Source of the DNA: an uncultured bacterium
GTDB taxonomy: Bacteria > Bacillota_I > Bacilli_A > Izemoplasmatales > Hujiaoplasmataceae
DNA length: 52,898 bases
Assembly: GCA_903844055.1 (NCBI GenBank)
Contig: CAIMSF010000146.1
Location: 1-52,898 of the forward strand
Direction: 5' to 3'
Part shown: positions 1 to 8,509 of the stretch, in pieces
Layout: the number at the start of each line of letters is the position of its first letter
How positions within the stretch are numbered: the stretch's first letter is position 1
Made by a program: the position numbers and the translations under genes
Notes under the pieces: generated by a model
What the model was told of the DNA's origin: nothing
What the model saw: only the letters and a program-made list of their open reading frames with translations
The model's database searches: none

Positions 1-1225
1 ATAGTCTCAGGTTGATCAGCAGGACGGCATTCACGGATGTCTTTTTTGACATGACGCCGTTGACATAAACATAATACGATTTGACGCGGAGGTCGTCGGT
101 CGCCGGCGTCCAGGAGATGAACGCTTGGTTCCCGCTCTGCCAATAGATGCGCGGCATCCGGATCGTAGAGGGACTTTCGGCGTCGCCGGTGACATAGTCC
201 TGCTGGTAGACGCGGACGTAGTCGATCGCGAAGGTCGCCGGGAAGATGGTGTCGTCGACGCCTTGCGCGCCGCCCCAGGTGCCGCCGATGGCGAGGTTGA
301 GGATGATGTAGAAGGATTGGTCGAACGGCCAGTCGAGGCTGGTGTCGGCGCTGTAGCCGTTGCCCCATTTCTCATCCGCTTCGACCGTACCGAACAGGTG
401 TCCGTCGAAGTACCATTCGATCTTATCTTCGTTCCAGATGATGCCATAGGTATGCCAGGTGTTGACGACGTCGATCGAGGCGACCGTGTTGGGAATGAGC
501 GAGTCGGTGGACCCGCCGCGGCCGTTGGTGCCGCTGAAACGCTCGGTGTGGACGGTTCCTAGGACGGTATTCATGTCATATCCCACGTGTTCCATGATGT
601 CGATCTCGCCGCTATCGGGCCAACCGCCGTACTTGGATGTCTTCGGCATCATCCAGAAGGCCGGCCAGGTGCCGCGGCCGTAGGGCAGTTTCGCCCGCAT
701 CTCGATCTTGCCGTACTTGAAGCTGGCGGTTGCCTGCGTCCAAAGCTTCGTTGAAGTATAGTTGTTGGAGGAATAGACTTCCTTGAGAGCGGTGATGACG
801 AGCGCACCGTCGCGGATCGCGATATTGTCGGGATCGGCGTTTTTATAATACTGCAATTCCTGGTTTCCGAACCCGCCGCCGCCCGTTTGATAGGTCCATT
901 TGGTCGGATCGATGATGGTCGTGGGAAGCGCCGCTTCGAACTCGTCGCACCAAGTCGGAACCCAGCCGTCGACGATGGCGATGTCGGAACACTCGGCGGG
1001 AATCAGATCGATGAGCGCGGTCTTGGTCGTGGTGACGCCGGTCGTGGTGGTCGTGGTCTGTTCCGTGGATGTTTCCGTCGAACTCGCGCCGGTCGTCGTT
1101 TCCGTCGCCGTGGTGTCGGTCGTGCCGGTGGTCGACTCGGTCGTCGTCACCGTGACGAGCCCGCATCCGACGATCGTCGCCGTCACGAGCGTTAATATGG
1201 ATAGAATGAGCAGTTTCTTGAACAT
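1..1225 (-). CDS. GH16 family beta-glucanase lipoprotein (3' end cut by window)
   Basis: Secreted, lipid-anchored endo-beta-glucanase of glycoside hydrolase family 16, the family of laminarinases and lichenases. The reading frame runs off the window edge with 408 residues visible. The start has GGAGG placed correctly upstream. Residues 1-21 are a lipoprotein signal with Cys21 (I-V-G-C). Residues 22-70 are a Thr/Ser/Glu-rich linker. The catalytic domain covers about 78-347 and carries E-I-D-I-M-E at 207-212, giving Glu207 as nucleophile and Glu212 as acid/base. From about 350 a fibronectin type III-like module begins and is cut off. Substrate (beta-1,3 or mixed-linkage glucan) cannot be fixed from the sequence. 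It has its own promoter and operator-like site and lies just downstream of the EamA gene terminator. Confidence 0.9.
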   Translation of the reverse strand, partial: MFKKLLILSILTLVTATIVGCGLVTVTTTESTTGTTDTTATETTTGASSTETSTEQTTTTTTGVTTTKTALIDLIPAECSDIAIVDGWVPTWCDEFEAALPTTIIDPTKWTYQTGGGGFGNQELQYYKNADPDNIAIRDGALVITALKEVYSSNNYTSTKLWTQATASFKYGKIEMRAKLPYGRGTWPAFWMMPKTSKYGGWPDSGEIDIMEHVGYDMNTVLGTVHTERFSGTNGRGGSTDSLIPNTVASIDVVNTWHTYGIIWNEDKIEWYFDGHLFGTVEADEKWGNGYSADTSLDWPFDQSFYIILNLAIGGTWGGAQGVDDTIFPATFAIDYVRVYQQDYVTGDAESPSTIRMPRIYWQSGNQAFISWTPATDDLRVKSYYVYVNGVMSKKTSVNAVLLINLRL

Positions 1226-1245
1226 AGCAAGCCTCCGAACCCGTG

Positions 1246-1292
1246 TGGAAATGGTTACACATCAATCATATCATATGTATTTGCTAATGCAA
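1246..1292 (-). promoter_or_regulatory. Promoter and cre/LacI-type operator of the GH16 gene
   Basis: On the minus strand TTGCAT (1287-1292) and TATGAT (1265-1270) are 16 bases apart. Just downstream, TGGAAATGGTTACA (1246-1259) matches the catabolite-responsive consensus TGWAANCGNTNWCA at all but two positions and lies at the expected transcription start. The wider TGTG...CACA arms are symmetric. The site resembles those in front of the starch genes; CcpA or another LacI-family repressor is the inferred binder. Confidence 0.5.
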
Positions 1293-1320
1293 AGAAAAAA
1301 GCCGTCAGTTTCCCGGCTTT
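1293..1320 (-). terminator. Terminator of the EamA transporter gene
   Basis: Inverted repeat AAAGCCG/CGGCTTT with a 9-base loop, followed on the minus strand by a T-rich run. It overlaps the stop codon of the transporter gene and abuts the GH16 promoter. Confidence 0.65.
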
Positions 1321-2216
1321 GTTTCCGCGGTGCGGATGCTTTGGATCGTGAGCAGCGTCATCGAGAGGATGATGACGAGTCCGCCGATGATGGTGAGGGC
1401 ATCGATCGTTTCGCCGAACACCAGGATGTTCGTCAGAACGGTGAAGAGCGGAACGAAGTTGATGAAGACGTTCGGGAGCGTCACGCCGAGCGCGTCGACG
1501 GAGAAAACATACAGGTAATAACAGACCCCGGAACAGATGACCCCGAGGAAAACGAGGTGAAACCATTGTGTCGGACCGAATGACAGAAAGTCAGGGAAAG
1601 GCCTGAAAATCAACGTTGGCAGGAATGTGAACAGTGCGATGATCGATTGGATCGTCGTGATTTTCAGGCTGTTGTATTTCATCCCGGCCTTCTTTGTGAT
1701 CAAGGTATACACCGTCCAAAAGACAATCGAGAGGACCATGAAGAGATACCCGATCCATGCGTTGGCGAGGCCTCCCAAGGCGAATCCGTCATGGAACACG
1801 ACCATCGCGACGCCCGCGATCGAGACGAGAATCAGGAGAATCGAGCGTCCGCCGATCCGCTCCTTGTACACGAGGCGGTTCCCGAGAACGGCCGCCATGG
1901 GCGTGAGCGAGACGAGAATCGAGGCGGTTTCGGAGGAGATATACAGCATGGACGAGTTTTCGAAGACCGAATACATGAAGATTCCCATGAAACCGGCGAG
2001 GAAGAACGTGACAAAGTCGCGTTTGGTGATCCTGAAGTCCATTTTGGATGCGAATGCGACGATCAGGACAAAGACGACGGCGAAAACATAGCGGAAGAAT
2101 CCGAGCGTGACTGAATCGATATATCCTCCGGACACAAGCGCTGCGATCGAAATGAACGATACGCCCCAGAACATGACCGCCACCAGAATGGCGCCGACCC
2201 CGAGCAGTTTTTTCAT
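1305..2216 (-). CDS. EamA/DMT-family transporter
   Basis: Inner-membrane drug/metabolite transporter of the EamA type, 303 residues. About ten hydrophobic segments fall in two homologous halves of five; the first begins with the typical F-W-G-x-S-F and the second contains the W-T-V-Y-T segment. The start ATG-AAA-AAA-CTG was chosen because it lies just after rsmA; a longer frame upstream would run into rsmA. The gene is 8 bases behind the rsmA stop, so it is probably the last gene of the rnmV-rsmA transcript. Members export amino acids, metabolites or drugs; the substrate cannot be predicted here. Confidence 0.85.
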   Translation of the reverse strand: MKKLLGVGAILVAVMFWGVSFISIAALVSGGYIDSVTLGFFRYVFAVVFVLIVAFASKMDFRITKRDFVTFFLAGFMGIFMYSVFENSSMLYISSETASILVSLTPMAAVLGNRLVYKERIGGRSILLILVSIAGVAMVVFHDGFALGGLANAWIGYLFMVLSIVFWTVYTLITKKAGMKYNSLKITTIQSIIALFTFLPTLIFRPFPDFLSFGPTQWFHLVFLGVICSGVCYYLYVFSVDALGVTLPNVFINFVPLFTVLTNILVFGETIDALTIIGGLVIILSMTLLTIQSIRTAETKPGN

Positions 2217-2224
2217 GGAGGATC

Positions 2225-3097
2225 CTACTTTCCCGCCTCTGAGACGGTCAGCCGATCGGCGAGGCGGACGAAATCGGCGACGCTGAGCGTCTCTGCCCGA
2301 CAGTTCGGATCGATCCCGACTTCTTGCAGGATCGACGCCCACTCATCGCGTGATTTATCGGTATATGCATCTCTTACATTATTTAATATAGTCTTCCTGC
2401 GCTGCGAGAAACAGCGGTGCACCATTTCAAAGAAGAAACTTTCATCACGTGCCGGGTAAGACGGTTTCGGATCGACGGAGACCATGACGACGGCCGAATC
2501 GACGTTCGGCTGCGGGATGAAAACGGTCCGCGGAACCTTGAAAAGGTGCTTCACCGACGCGCGATAACGGATCGCGACGGTCAACGCGTTGTAATCTTTC
2601 GTATCCGGTTCCGAGCTGACGCGCATCGCGACTTCGCCTTGCATCATGAGCACGAGGCGGGAGACTGATTTCGAGGTTTCGAGGAATCGCATCAGGATCG
2701 GCGTGGTGATGTAGTAGGGCAGATTCGCCACGACGACGATCTCGGCACAGTCCTTGAAGTAGGTCGCGACATCAAGGTCGATGTCCGCCTTCAGGATATC
2801 CCGGTTGAGCAAGATCACGTTGGGCGACATTTTCAGCGTTTCGGCGAGAATCGGCACCAATTCGGCGTCGATCTCATAGGCCAGTACGGTCTTCGCCGCG
2901 GCCGCGAGGGGAATCGTCAGCGAACCGAGTCCCGGACCAACCTCGATGACGCCGGTTTGCGGGGTGACGCCGGCCGCTTTGACGATCTTGTCGAGAATGT
3001 TCTTGTCCGTCAGGAAGTTTTGGCCCAGATGCTTCTTGATCCGGAACCCGCTTTCCGACAAAACGCGGCTGACGCCGCCTTTGACCGATTCGTTCAT
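2225..3097 (-). CDS. rsmA: 16S rRNA dimethyladenosine transferase
   Basis: RsmA (KsgA) dimethylates two adjacent adenosines in the 3'-terminal hairpin of 16S rRNA, using S-adenosylmethionine, late in 30S assembly. The protein has 290 residues, normal for the family. The family N-terminus K-K-H-L-G-Q-N-F-L is at 21-29, the SAM-binding motif E-V-G-P-G-L-G at 52-58, and the catalytic N-L-P-Y-Y at 125-129. It starts one base after the rnmV stop, so the two are translationally coupled, the same pairing found in Bacillus. Confidence 0.97.
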   Translation of the reverse strand: MNESVKGGVSRVLSESGFRIKKHLGQNFLTDKNILDKIVKAAGVTPQTGVIEVGPGLGSLTIPLAAAAKTVLAYEIDAELVPILAETLKMSPNVILLNRDILKADIDLDVATYFKDCAEIVVVANLPYYITTPILMRFLETSKSVSRLVLMMQGEVAMRVSSEPDTKDYNALTVAIRYRASVKHLFKVPRTVFIPQPNVDSAVVMVSVDPKPSYPARDESFFFEMVHRCFSQRRKTILNNVRDAYTDKSRDEWASILQEVGIDPNCRAETLSVADFVRLADRLTVSEAGK

Positions 3098-3098
3098 A

Positions 3099-3623
3099 TC
3101 ATCCGTCCAGACGCTCGGCGGGTAGGCCGAGCATGTTCATCCATTTGAGGAGCGTTTTCGCGTTCGATAGCGGCAAGCCCAGCCGTTCCGACACCATTTC
3201 GCGCCGTCTTGCGGCGTCGGGAGCACCCGCCAGCCCTCTTGCATAGAGGTCGGCAGGCGTCACCAGTACCTTGGCGTGACCGCCGAGCGTGTATACGCCG
3301 CGAAGCGCGGCATCGATCGCCGCGGCGCTCGCATGCTCGACGCCGACCTTGCGGCCGTTTTCGCTGACGGCTTCCCGTCTTGGCAGAAAAGCGATCTTCG
3401 CGTTGGGAACCGCCGCCAGGATCCGGTCCGTGATCATCCTGCCGGGATGGTCGGGATCGAGAAAAAGGATGACGCCGCGGTGATCCGAGGCACTCTTGAT
3501 GAGTGCGATCGTCGTCTCGGCGATCTCGCTGCCGTTGGTCACGATGCATTCGACGCCGGGGTAGACCGATTCGAGTTTTTGCTTGTCATGCGCGCCTTCG
3601 ACGACGAGTATCTCAGTTAACAT
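3099..3623 (-). CDS. rnmV: Ribonuclease M5
   Basis: RNase M5 trims both sides of the 5S rRNA precursor in low-GC Gram-positive bacteria and Mollicutes; its presence supports that placement. The product has 174 residues. The N-terminal Toprim domain shows V-V-E-G-A-H-D at 7-13 with catalytic Glu9 and D-P-D at 56-58 for metal binding. The C-terminal half is the M5-specific domain. The start chosen has GGAG 8 bases upstream; an in-frame ATG four codons earlier lacks a good site. It is the first gene of the rnmV-rsmA-EamA cluster. Confidence 0.95.
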   Translation of the reverse strand: MLTEILVVEGAHDKQKLESVYPGVECIVTNGSEIAETTIALIKSASDHRGVILFLDPDHPGRMITDRILAAVPNAKIAFLPRREAVSENGRKVGVEHASAAAIDAALRGVYTLGGHAKVLVTPADLYARGLAGAPDAARRREMVSERLGLPLSNAKTLLKWMNMLGLPAERLDG

Positions 3624-3677
3624 ATAATGCTCCATATTTTCTATATATCGTTATTTTGCCCACATATGGGCGTTTTG

Positions 3678-4598
3678 TCATTTTGATTGATTGATCTGGG
3701 AAGGAAAATGCTTTTGCTTCGCCCGCTCCGGCACGATGATCGAAATCGCCCTTCTGCAGACCTGGATTTCCTGGTTTCCGGTTCCGCCGGACTCGCCGTC
3801 GACGTTCCATTTCGACTTCGTGTCGGTGGTGATCCGCATCGATCCGGTACGGAACCGCTTGACCAGCGGCGTCGACCAGAACGGCAGGATGAACGAGAAG
3901 AAATAGATGATGTTGTTGAAGGGGAAGTAATACCGATAGAGGACGACGTCGACGAGCCCGTCGTCGAGCGTCGGCTTGTAGATCATGTTGATGCCGGCGA
4001 CGCGTTTCGAATTGATGATGAGCATGAGCGAGAAGCTGCCGCGAAACTCGCCCTTGTCGTAGGAGACGCGCATCCGCATCTTCGGAATCGAGACCAGTTC
4101 CTCGATACCTTTGATCAGATAGGCCAGATAGCCTATTTTCTTCTTCAGGCGGGAATCGGTGACGTAGCTGATGTCGATGTAGGCGCCGTTGCCGGAAACG
4201 TAACAGAAGTACCGGTCGTTCGCCCTGACGACGTCCATCTGCACGGCCGTGTTGGAAAGGATGTTGTCGATCGCCTTCGTGACGTCCTTCGACAAGCCGA
4301 GCGTATGTCCGATGTCGCATGCGGTACCGGCGGGGATGTAGCCGATCACCGGACGCCGTTCGAACGCCATCATGCCGTTGACGCATTCGTTGAAGGTGCC
4401 GTCGCCGCCGACGATGATGATCCGGTCGTATTGTTCCTCGCACGCCGTTCGGGCGAATTCGGTCGCCTGCCCCGGATAGGCGGTTTCGCGGGTGGTGACG
4501 TCGTGGCCGCAGGCCGAAAGACGGTCGACGACATACTGAAGATGTCCGGCGAACGTTTGCTTGCCGCTTTTCGGGTTGTAGACGATCATGGTTCTCAT
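3678..4598 (-). CDS. Diacylglycerol kinase family lipid kinase
   Basis: Soluble, membrane-associated lipid kinase of the DgkB/YegS family, 306 residues, which phosphorylates diacylglycerol or a related lipid and recycles it into phosphatidic acid. Residues 7-13 hold the N-P-K-S-G-K motif, 64-71 the G-G-D-G-T-F-N-E nucleotide motif, and 89-100 the P-A-G-T-A-C-D-I-G segment. The ATG start has GGTGAG 8 bases upstream; that GTG is an alternative start adding four residues. It has its own promoter and reads away from the divergent HAD gene. The 54 bases before rnmV contain a small GCCC/GGGC hairpin without a T-run on this strand, so readthrough into rnmV is possible. Confidence 0.88.
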   Translation of the reverse strand: MRTMIVYNPKSGKQTFAGHLQYVVDRLSACGHDVTTRETAYPGQATEFARTACEEQYDRIIIVGGDGTFNECVNGMMAFERRPVIGYIPAGTACDIGHTLGLSKDVTKAIDNILSNTAVQMDVVRANDRYFCYVSGNGAYIDISYVTDSRLKKKIGYLAYLIKGIEELVSIPKMRMRVSYDKGEFRGSFSLMLIINSKRVAGINMIYKPTLDDGLVDVVLYRYYFPFNNIIYFFSFILPFWSTPLVKRFRTGSMRITTDTKSKWNVDGESGGTGNQEIQVCRRAISIIVPERAKQKHFPSQINQSK

Positions 4599-4617
4599 AT
4601 CGGCGCTCACCGGGCTT

Positions 4618-4645
4618 ATTATATCATAGAATAGGCGTTCGCCAA
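4618..4645 (-). promoter_or_regulatory. Promoter of the lipid kinase gene
   Basis: TTGGCG (4640-4645) and TATAAT (4618-4623) on the minus strand, 16 bases apart, just upstream of the chosen start. Confidence 0.55.
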
Positions 4646-4654
4646 AAAGAAATC

Positions 4655-4685
4655 TTGCGACGCCGATGTGGTGAAATGGTATAAT
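4655..4685 (+). promoter_or_regulatory. Promoter of the HAD-HIT pair
   Basis: TTGCGA (4655-4660) and a perfect TATAAT (4680-4685) preceded by TGG, an extended -10 that compensates for the 19-base spacer. Transcription should begin near 4692, only about ten bases before the chosen start codon, giving an extremely short leader. Confidence 0.5.
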
Positions 4686-4702
4686 GGTGTCAGGTGATGA
4701 CC

Positions 4703-5365
4703 ATGCCCCGGATCGACGCCGTACTGTTCGATCTCGACGGAACCCTCGTCGATTCCATCCCGCTGATCGCGGACACGCTCAAAAAGACGCTACGTGAATT
4801 TTTTCCCGCCCTGTCCGTGTCGCCGGCCGAGGTCGACGCGATGATCGGACCGCCGCTTTCGGCGTCGTTCGCCCGCTACACCGCGGACCCGCATGTCGTC
4901 CGGACCATGATCGAACGCTACCGCGCGATTTATCAGGAATGCGAGATGGAGTCGATCCGGATCTACCCCCGCGCCGCGGAAACGCTCAGGATGCTCAAGG
5001 CGCGCGGATACAAACTCGGCCTGGTCACCAGCAAGTTCACCGCCTCGGCGCTGCCGTCGCTCGACCATTACGGCCTCACCGGCCTGTTCGACGTGATCGT
5101 CGGCCTCGAACACGTGACCAACCACAAGCCGCACCCCGAACCGGTCCTGAAGGCGCTCGCCGCCTTCCGATACGGTCAAGCCGTGATGGTCGGCGACACG
5201 GAAGGCGACCTCGTCGCTGGCCGCGACGCCGGAATCCTCACCTGCGCGGTCGGCTGGTCGCACCGGCGGGATTCGCTTCGGGCGCTCGCCCCGGATTTCT
5301 GGATTGACGATTACGCGGAACTGCTTCCCGCGATCGAACGATATGGCTCGAAGGAGGAACTTTGA
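4703..5365 (+). CDS. HAD-superfamily phosphatase, PpaX/Gph-like
   Basis: Cytoplasmic haloacid dehalogenase-type hydrolase, 220 residues from this start. Motif I D-L-D-G-T begins at residue 10, with Asp10 as nucleophile and Asp12 as acid/base; motif II is the Ser of V-T-S-K, the motif III Lys lies in H-K-P-H-P, and motif IV is G-D-T-E-G-D. The helical cap between motifs I and II fits the phosphoglycolate phosphatase/pyrophosphatase PpaX branch. Alternative starts GTG (4694) and ATG (4697) are in frame; the chosen ATG has AGGTGA five bases upstream. It is followed directly by the HIT gene, with which it forms an operon. The exact substrate is unknown. Confidence 0.85.
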   Translation: MPRIDAVLFDLDGTLVDSIPLIADTLKKTLREFFPALSVSPAEVDAMIGPPLSASFARYTADPHVVRTMIERYRAIYQECEMESIRIYPRAAETLRMLKARGYKLGLVTSKFTASALPSLDHYGLTGLFDVIVGLEHVTNHKPHPEPVLKALAAFRYGQAVMVGDTEGDLVAGRDAGILTCAVGWSHRRDSLRALAPDFWIDDYAELLPAIERYGSKEEL

Positions 5366-5366
5366 T

Positions 5367-5777
5367 ATGGATTGCGTATTCTGCAGGATTCTGAATGGGG
5401 AAATACCCTCGTACAAGGTGTTTGAGAACGACGACGTGCTCGCCATCCTCGACATTTCGCAGGCGACGAGGGGCCACACGCTGATCATCGCCAAGAAACA
5501 TTACAAAAACCTCTACGACGTCGACGCGGCGCTCGCGGGCAACGTCTTCTCGGTCGTCCCGAAGATCGCCAACGCGATCAAGAAGGCGTACAACCCGATC
5601 GGCATGAACGTTGTGGTCAACACCGAAAAGCCGCTTCAGACCGTCTTCCACTTCCACATCCATCTGATTCCCCGGTATCCGAACGACGGCGTCGACATCG
5701 ATTTCATCAACAACGCAGGCAACACGTCCCGCGAGACCTACGTCGAAACGGCTGCCCGGATCCGCGACAGCCTGTAA
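5367..5777 (+). CDS. HIT family nucleotide-binding protein
   Basis: Histidine-triad protein of the Hint branch, 136 residues, which hydrolyses nucleoside phosphoramidates or similar adenylated compounds. The triad H-F-H-I-H lies at 95-99. The N-terminal C-x-x-C (Cys3, Cys6) resembles the zinc site of Bacillus Hit. The start ATG-GAT-TGC has AAGGAGGAA 8 bases upstream; in-frame ATGs further upstream lie inside the HAD gene. Only one base separates it from the HAD stop codon. Confidence 0.92.
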   Translation: MDCVFCRILNGEIPSYKVFENDDVLAILDISQATRGHTLIIAKKHYKNLYDVDAALAGNVFSVVPKIANAIKKAYNPIGMNVVVNTEKPLQTVFHFHIHLIPRYPNDGVDIDFINNAGNTSRETYVETAARIRDSL

Positions 5778-5793
5778 CGAAAACGATTGAAAT

Positions 5794-5828
5794 AAAGCGC
5801 GCTTCCGAACCTCGGAAACGCGCTTTTG
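5794..5828. terminator. Bidirectional terminator between HIT and gyrA
   Basis: Long inverted repeat with AAGCGCG/CGCGCTT at the base and TTCCG/CGGAA above it. The plus strand ends in TTTTG, closing the HAD-HIT transcript; the minus strand continues CTTTATTT, a weaker end for gyrA. Confidence 0.75.
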
Positions 5829-5840
5829 TCATTTGATGAA

Positions 5841-8498
5841 TCAATAGCTTTCCTTCATGAGCCCGTCGACTTCCGCTTCGGTCTCGTCCTGTTCGGTCTC
5901 TTCCGCGTCGGCGGAGGAGTCCTGATTCAGGAAGTGCTTATAGTCGGCCGAGAGCTTCGAAGCGTCTTCGACGGTCATCGGAGCGACCTTTTCGACAACC
6001 GGTTCCAAGACCGCCGCTGCGCCGTTTCCGGGTGTTTCATCGGACTCTTCCGAGCGTTGGACGATGGCGATCGTGGCGACCTGGTGGTTCTCCACGAGGT
6101 TGATCACGCGGACGCCCTGGGTCGAGCGCTTGGTCTGCGTGATCTGGTCGATCGGGACCCGGATCACCATGCCCTTGTCGGTCACGACGATCAGGTCTTC
6201 GTCCGGCGTCACGTTCACGAGCTTGCGCAGGACGCCGTTCTTTTCGGTGACGTTGATCGTCTTGACGCCCTTCCCGCCGCGCTGCTGGAGGCGGTATTCG
6301 TCGACGATGGTGCGCTTGCCGTAACCCTTCTCGGTGATGACGAGGATCTCGTTCCGATCTTCCGTGACGACGCTCACGCCGATCACGCATTCCTTGTCCT
6401 CGAGTTCGATGCCCTTGACGCCGGCGGCGCTTCTGCCCATGGCGCGGACGTCCTCTTCGTTGAAGCGGATCGCCTTGCCGTTGGAGGCGCCGATGATGAT
6501 GTCGCGGTTCCCGTCGGTCAGCTTGACGCTGTGCAGCTCGTCGCCTTCGCGGAGCGAGACGGCGCGGATGCCGTTGGTGCGGATGTTCTGGAAGTCGGAC
6601 ACCTTGGTGCGCTTGACGATGCCGTCCTTGGTCGTGAAGAACAGGTAGCCGCTTTCGAAGTCCTTGACGCTCATGAGCGCCGCGAGCTTCTCGTTCTCGG
6701 CCAGATTGAGGAGGTTTACGATCGGCAACCCCTTCGAGTTGCGACCGAGCGAGGGGATCTTGTAGCCCTTCATCTTGTAGACGCGGCCGAGGCTCGTGAA
6801 GAAGAGCAGGTAGTCGTGCGTCGAGGTCGAGATGATCGAGTCGACGACGTCGTCGTCGTTGCACTTGACACCGGTCTTGCCGCGTCCGCCGCGGTTCTGC
6901 GACTTGTAGACGTCGATGTTCATGCGCTTGACGTAGCCGTTCGTGGTGACGGCGATGATGACGTCCTCGACCGGGATCAGGTCCTCGTCCTCGAGGTCGA
7001 AATCGGCGTCGGCGTCGATCGCGGTGCGGCGCGCGTCGCCGAAGCGGGCGCGGATGTCGAGGGCTTCCTGGATCAGGATCTCGTGCTGGACCTGTTCGCT
7101 CGAGAGGACGCTCTGATAGAAGGCGATCGCCTTCTCGATCTCGGCGAGTTCGTCGTGGATCTTGCCCTGTTCGAGTCCGGAGAGCTTGCGCAGCTGCATC
7201 GCGAGGATCGCCTTCGCCTGGATCTCCGAGAGGCCGAAGCGGGCGATCAGGCGGGCTTCCGTGTCGTCGTAAGATTCGCGGATCGTCGCGACGACCGCCT
7301 CGATGTTGTCAAGGGCGATGATGAAGCCCTTGAGCAGATGGTCGCGGGCCATCGCCTTGTCGAGGTCGAACCGCGTCTTGCGGACGAGCACCTCGACCTG
7401 ATGGCGGAAATAGTGCGTCAGGATCTGCTTCAGGGTGAGCGTCTCGGGCTTGTCGTCGACGAGCGCGAGCATGTTCACGGCGAAGGTGATCTGCAGCTGG
7501 GAGTTCTTGTACAGGTTGTTCAGAAGCACTTCCGGATTGACGTCGCGGCGCAGTTCCATGACGACGCGCATGCCGTTGCGGTTCGATTCGTCGCGCAGGT
7601 CGGTGATGCCTTCGATCTTCTTGTCCTTCGCGAGTTCGGCGATCCGTTCGATCAGGGTCGTCTTGTTGACCTGGTAGGGGATCTCCTTGATGATGATGCT
7701 CTTCTTGCCGTTGGCGTGCTCGATGATCTCGGTCTTGGCCTGGACGCGGATCTGGCCGCGGCCGGTGAGGTACGCCTCGCGGATGCCGGCCTGGCCGAGG
7801 ATGATGCCGCCGGTCGGGAAGTCGGGGCCCTTGACGTAGTCCATCAGTTCCAGGTCTTCGATCTCCGGGTTCTTGATGTAGGCGACATAGCCGTCGATCA
7901 CTTCGGTCATGTTGTGCGGCGGGATGTTCGTCGCCATGCCGACGGCGATGCCGTTGGCGCCGTTGACGAGCAGGTTCGGGAACTTCGAGGGGAGCACTTT
8001 CGGCTCGCGTTCGGAGCCGTCGTAGTTGTCGATGAAATCGACGGTGTTCTTGCGCAGGTCCTTGAGCATCTCCACCGTGATCTTGTCCATCTTGGCTTCG
8101 GTGTAGCGCATCGCGGCGGCGCCGTCGCCGTCGACCGAGCCGAAGTTGCCGTGGCCGTTGACGAGCGGATAGCGGTAGCTGAAATCCTGCGCCATGCGGA
8201 CCATCGCGTCGTAGATCGAGGAGTCGCCGTGGGGATGGTACTTGCCCATGACGTCGCCGACGATGCGGGCTGACTTCTTGTAGGCCTTGTCGGGATAGAC
8301 GCCGAGTTCGTCCATGCCGAAGAGGATGCGGCGGTGGACCGGCTTGAGGCCGTCGCGGACGTCCGGGAGGGCGCGCGCGACGATGACCGACATCGCATAG
8401 CTGAGGAACGAGGTCTTCATTTCCTTCGTGATCTCGATGTCGACTAGTTTGTTCGCTCCGATGACCGGGGCGATCGGCTGCTTGTTGTTCTCGTCCAT
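5841..8498 (-). CDS. gyrA: DNA gyrase subunit A
   Basis: GyrA is the DNA-cleaving subunit of gyrase, which introduces negative supercoils with GyrB. The product has 885 residues. Catalytic Tyr132 sits in A-M-R-Y-T-E. The quinolone-determining region is [10 protein letters not shown], with Ser93 and Asp97 at the positions of E. coli Ser83 and Asp87, i.e. wild-type residues. The wrapping C-terminal beta-pinwheel starts after about 505 and carries the GyrA box Q-N-R-G-G-R-G at 534-540, which marks gyrase rather than topoisomerase IV. The last 50 residues are an acidic tail. It lies 11 bases after gyrB. Confidence 0.98.
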   Translation of the reverse strand: MDENNKQPIAPVIGANKLVDIEITKEMKTSFLSYAMSVIVARALPDVRDGLKPVHRRILFGMDELGVYPDKAYKKSARIVGDVMGKYHPHGDSSIYDAMVRMAQDFSYRYPLVNGHGNFGSVDGDGAAAMRYTEAKMDKITVEMLKDLRKNTVDFIDNYDGSEREPKVLPSKFPNLLVNGANGIAVGMATNIPPHNMTEVIDGYVAYIKNPEIEDLELMDYVKGPDFPTGGIILGQAGIREAYLTGRGQIRVQAKTEIIEHANGKKSIIIKEIPYQVNKTTLIERIAELAKDKKIEGITDLRDESNRNGMRVVMELRRDVNPEVLLNNLYKNSQLQITFAVNMLALVDDKPETLTLKQILTHYFRHQVEVLVRKTRFDLDKAMARDHLLKGFIIALDNIEAVVATIRESYDDTEARLIARFGLSEIQAKAILAMQLRKLSGLEQGKIHDELAEIEKAIAFYQSVLSSEQVQHEILIQEALDIRARFGDARRTAIDADADFDLEDEDLIPVEDVIIAVTTNGYVKRMNIDVYKSQNRGGRGKTGVKCNDDDVVDSIISTSTHDYLLFFTSLGRVYKMKGYKIPSLGRNSKGLPIVNLLNLAENEKLAALMSVKDFESGYLFFTTKDGIVKRTKVSDFQNIRTNGIRAVSLREGDELHSVKLTDGNRDIIIGASNGKAIRFNEEDVRAMGRSAAGVKGIELEDKECVIGVSVVTEDRNEILVITEKGYGKRTIVDEYRLQQRGGKGVKTINVTEKNGVLRKLVNVTPDEDLIVVTDKGMVIRVPIDQITQTKRSTQGVRVINLVENHQVATIAIVQRSEESDETPGNGAAAVLEPVVEKVAPMTVEDASKLSADYKHFLNQDSSADAEETEQDETEAEVDGLMKESY

Positions 8499-8509
8499 GG
8501 GTGTGCTCC

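Noticed and set aside
3657-3671. GCCCACATATGGGC hairpin between rnmV and the lipid kinase gene as a terminator
   Set aside because: On the minus strand, where the genes lie, the stem is followed by AAAATAACG, not a T-run; the T-rich side faces the wrong direction.
5826-8273. 815-codon open frame on the plus strand
   Set aside because: Antisense shadow of gyrA, with no ribosome binding site and biased composition; gyrA is intact.
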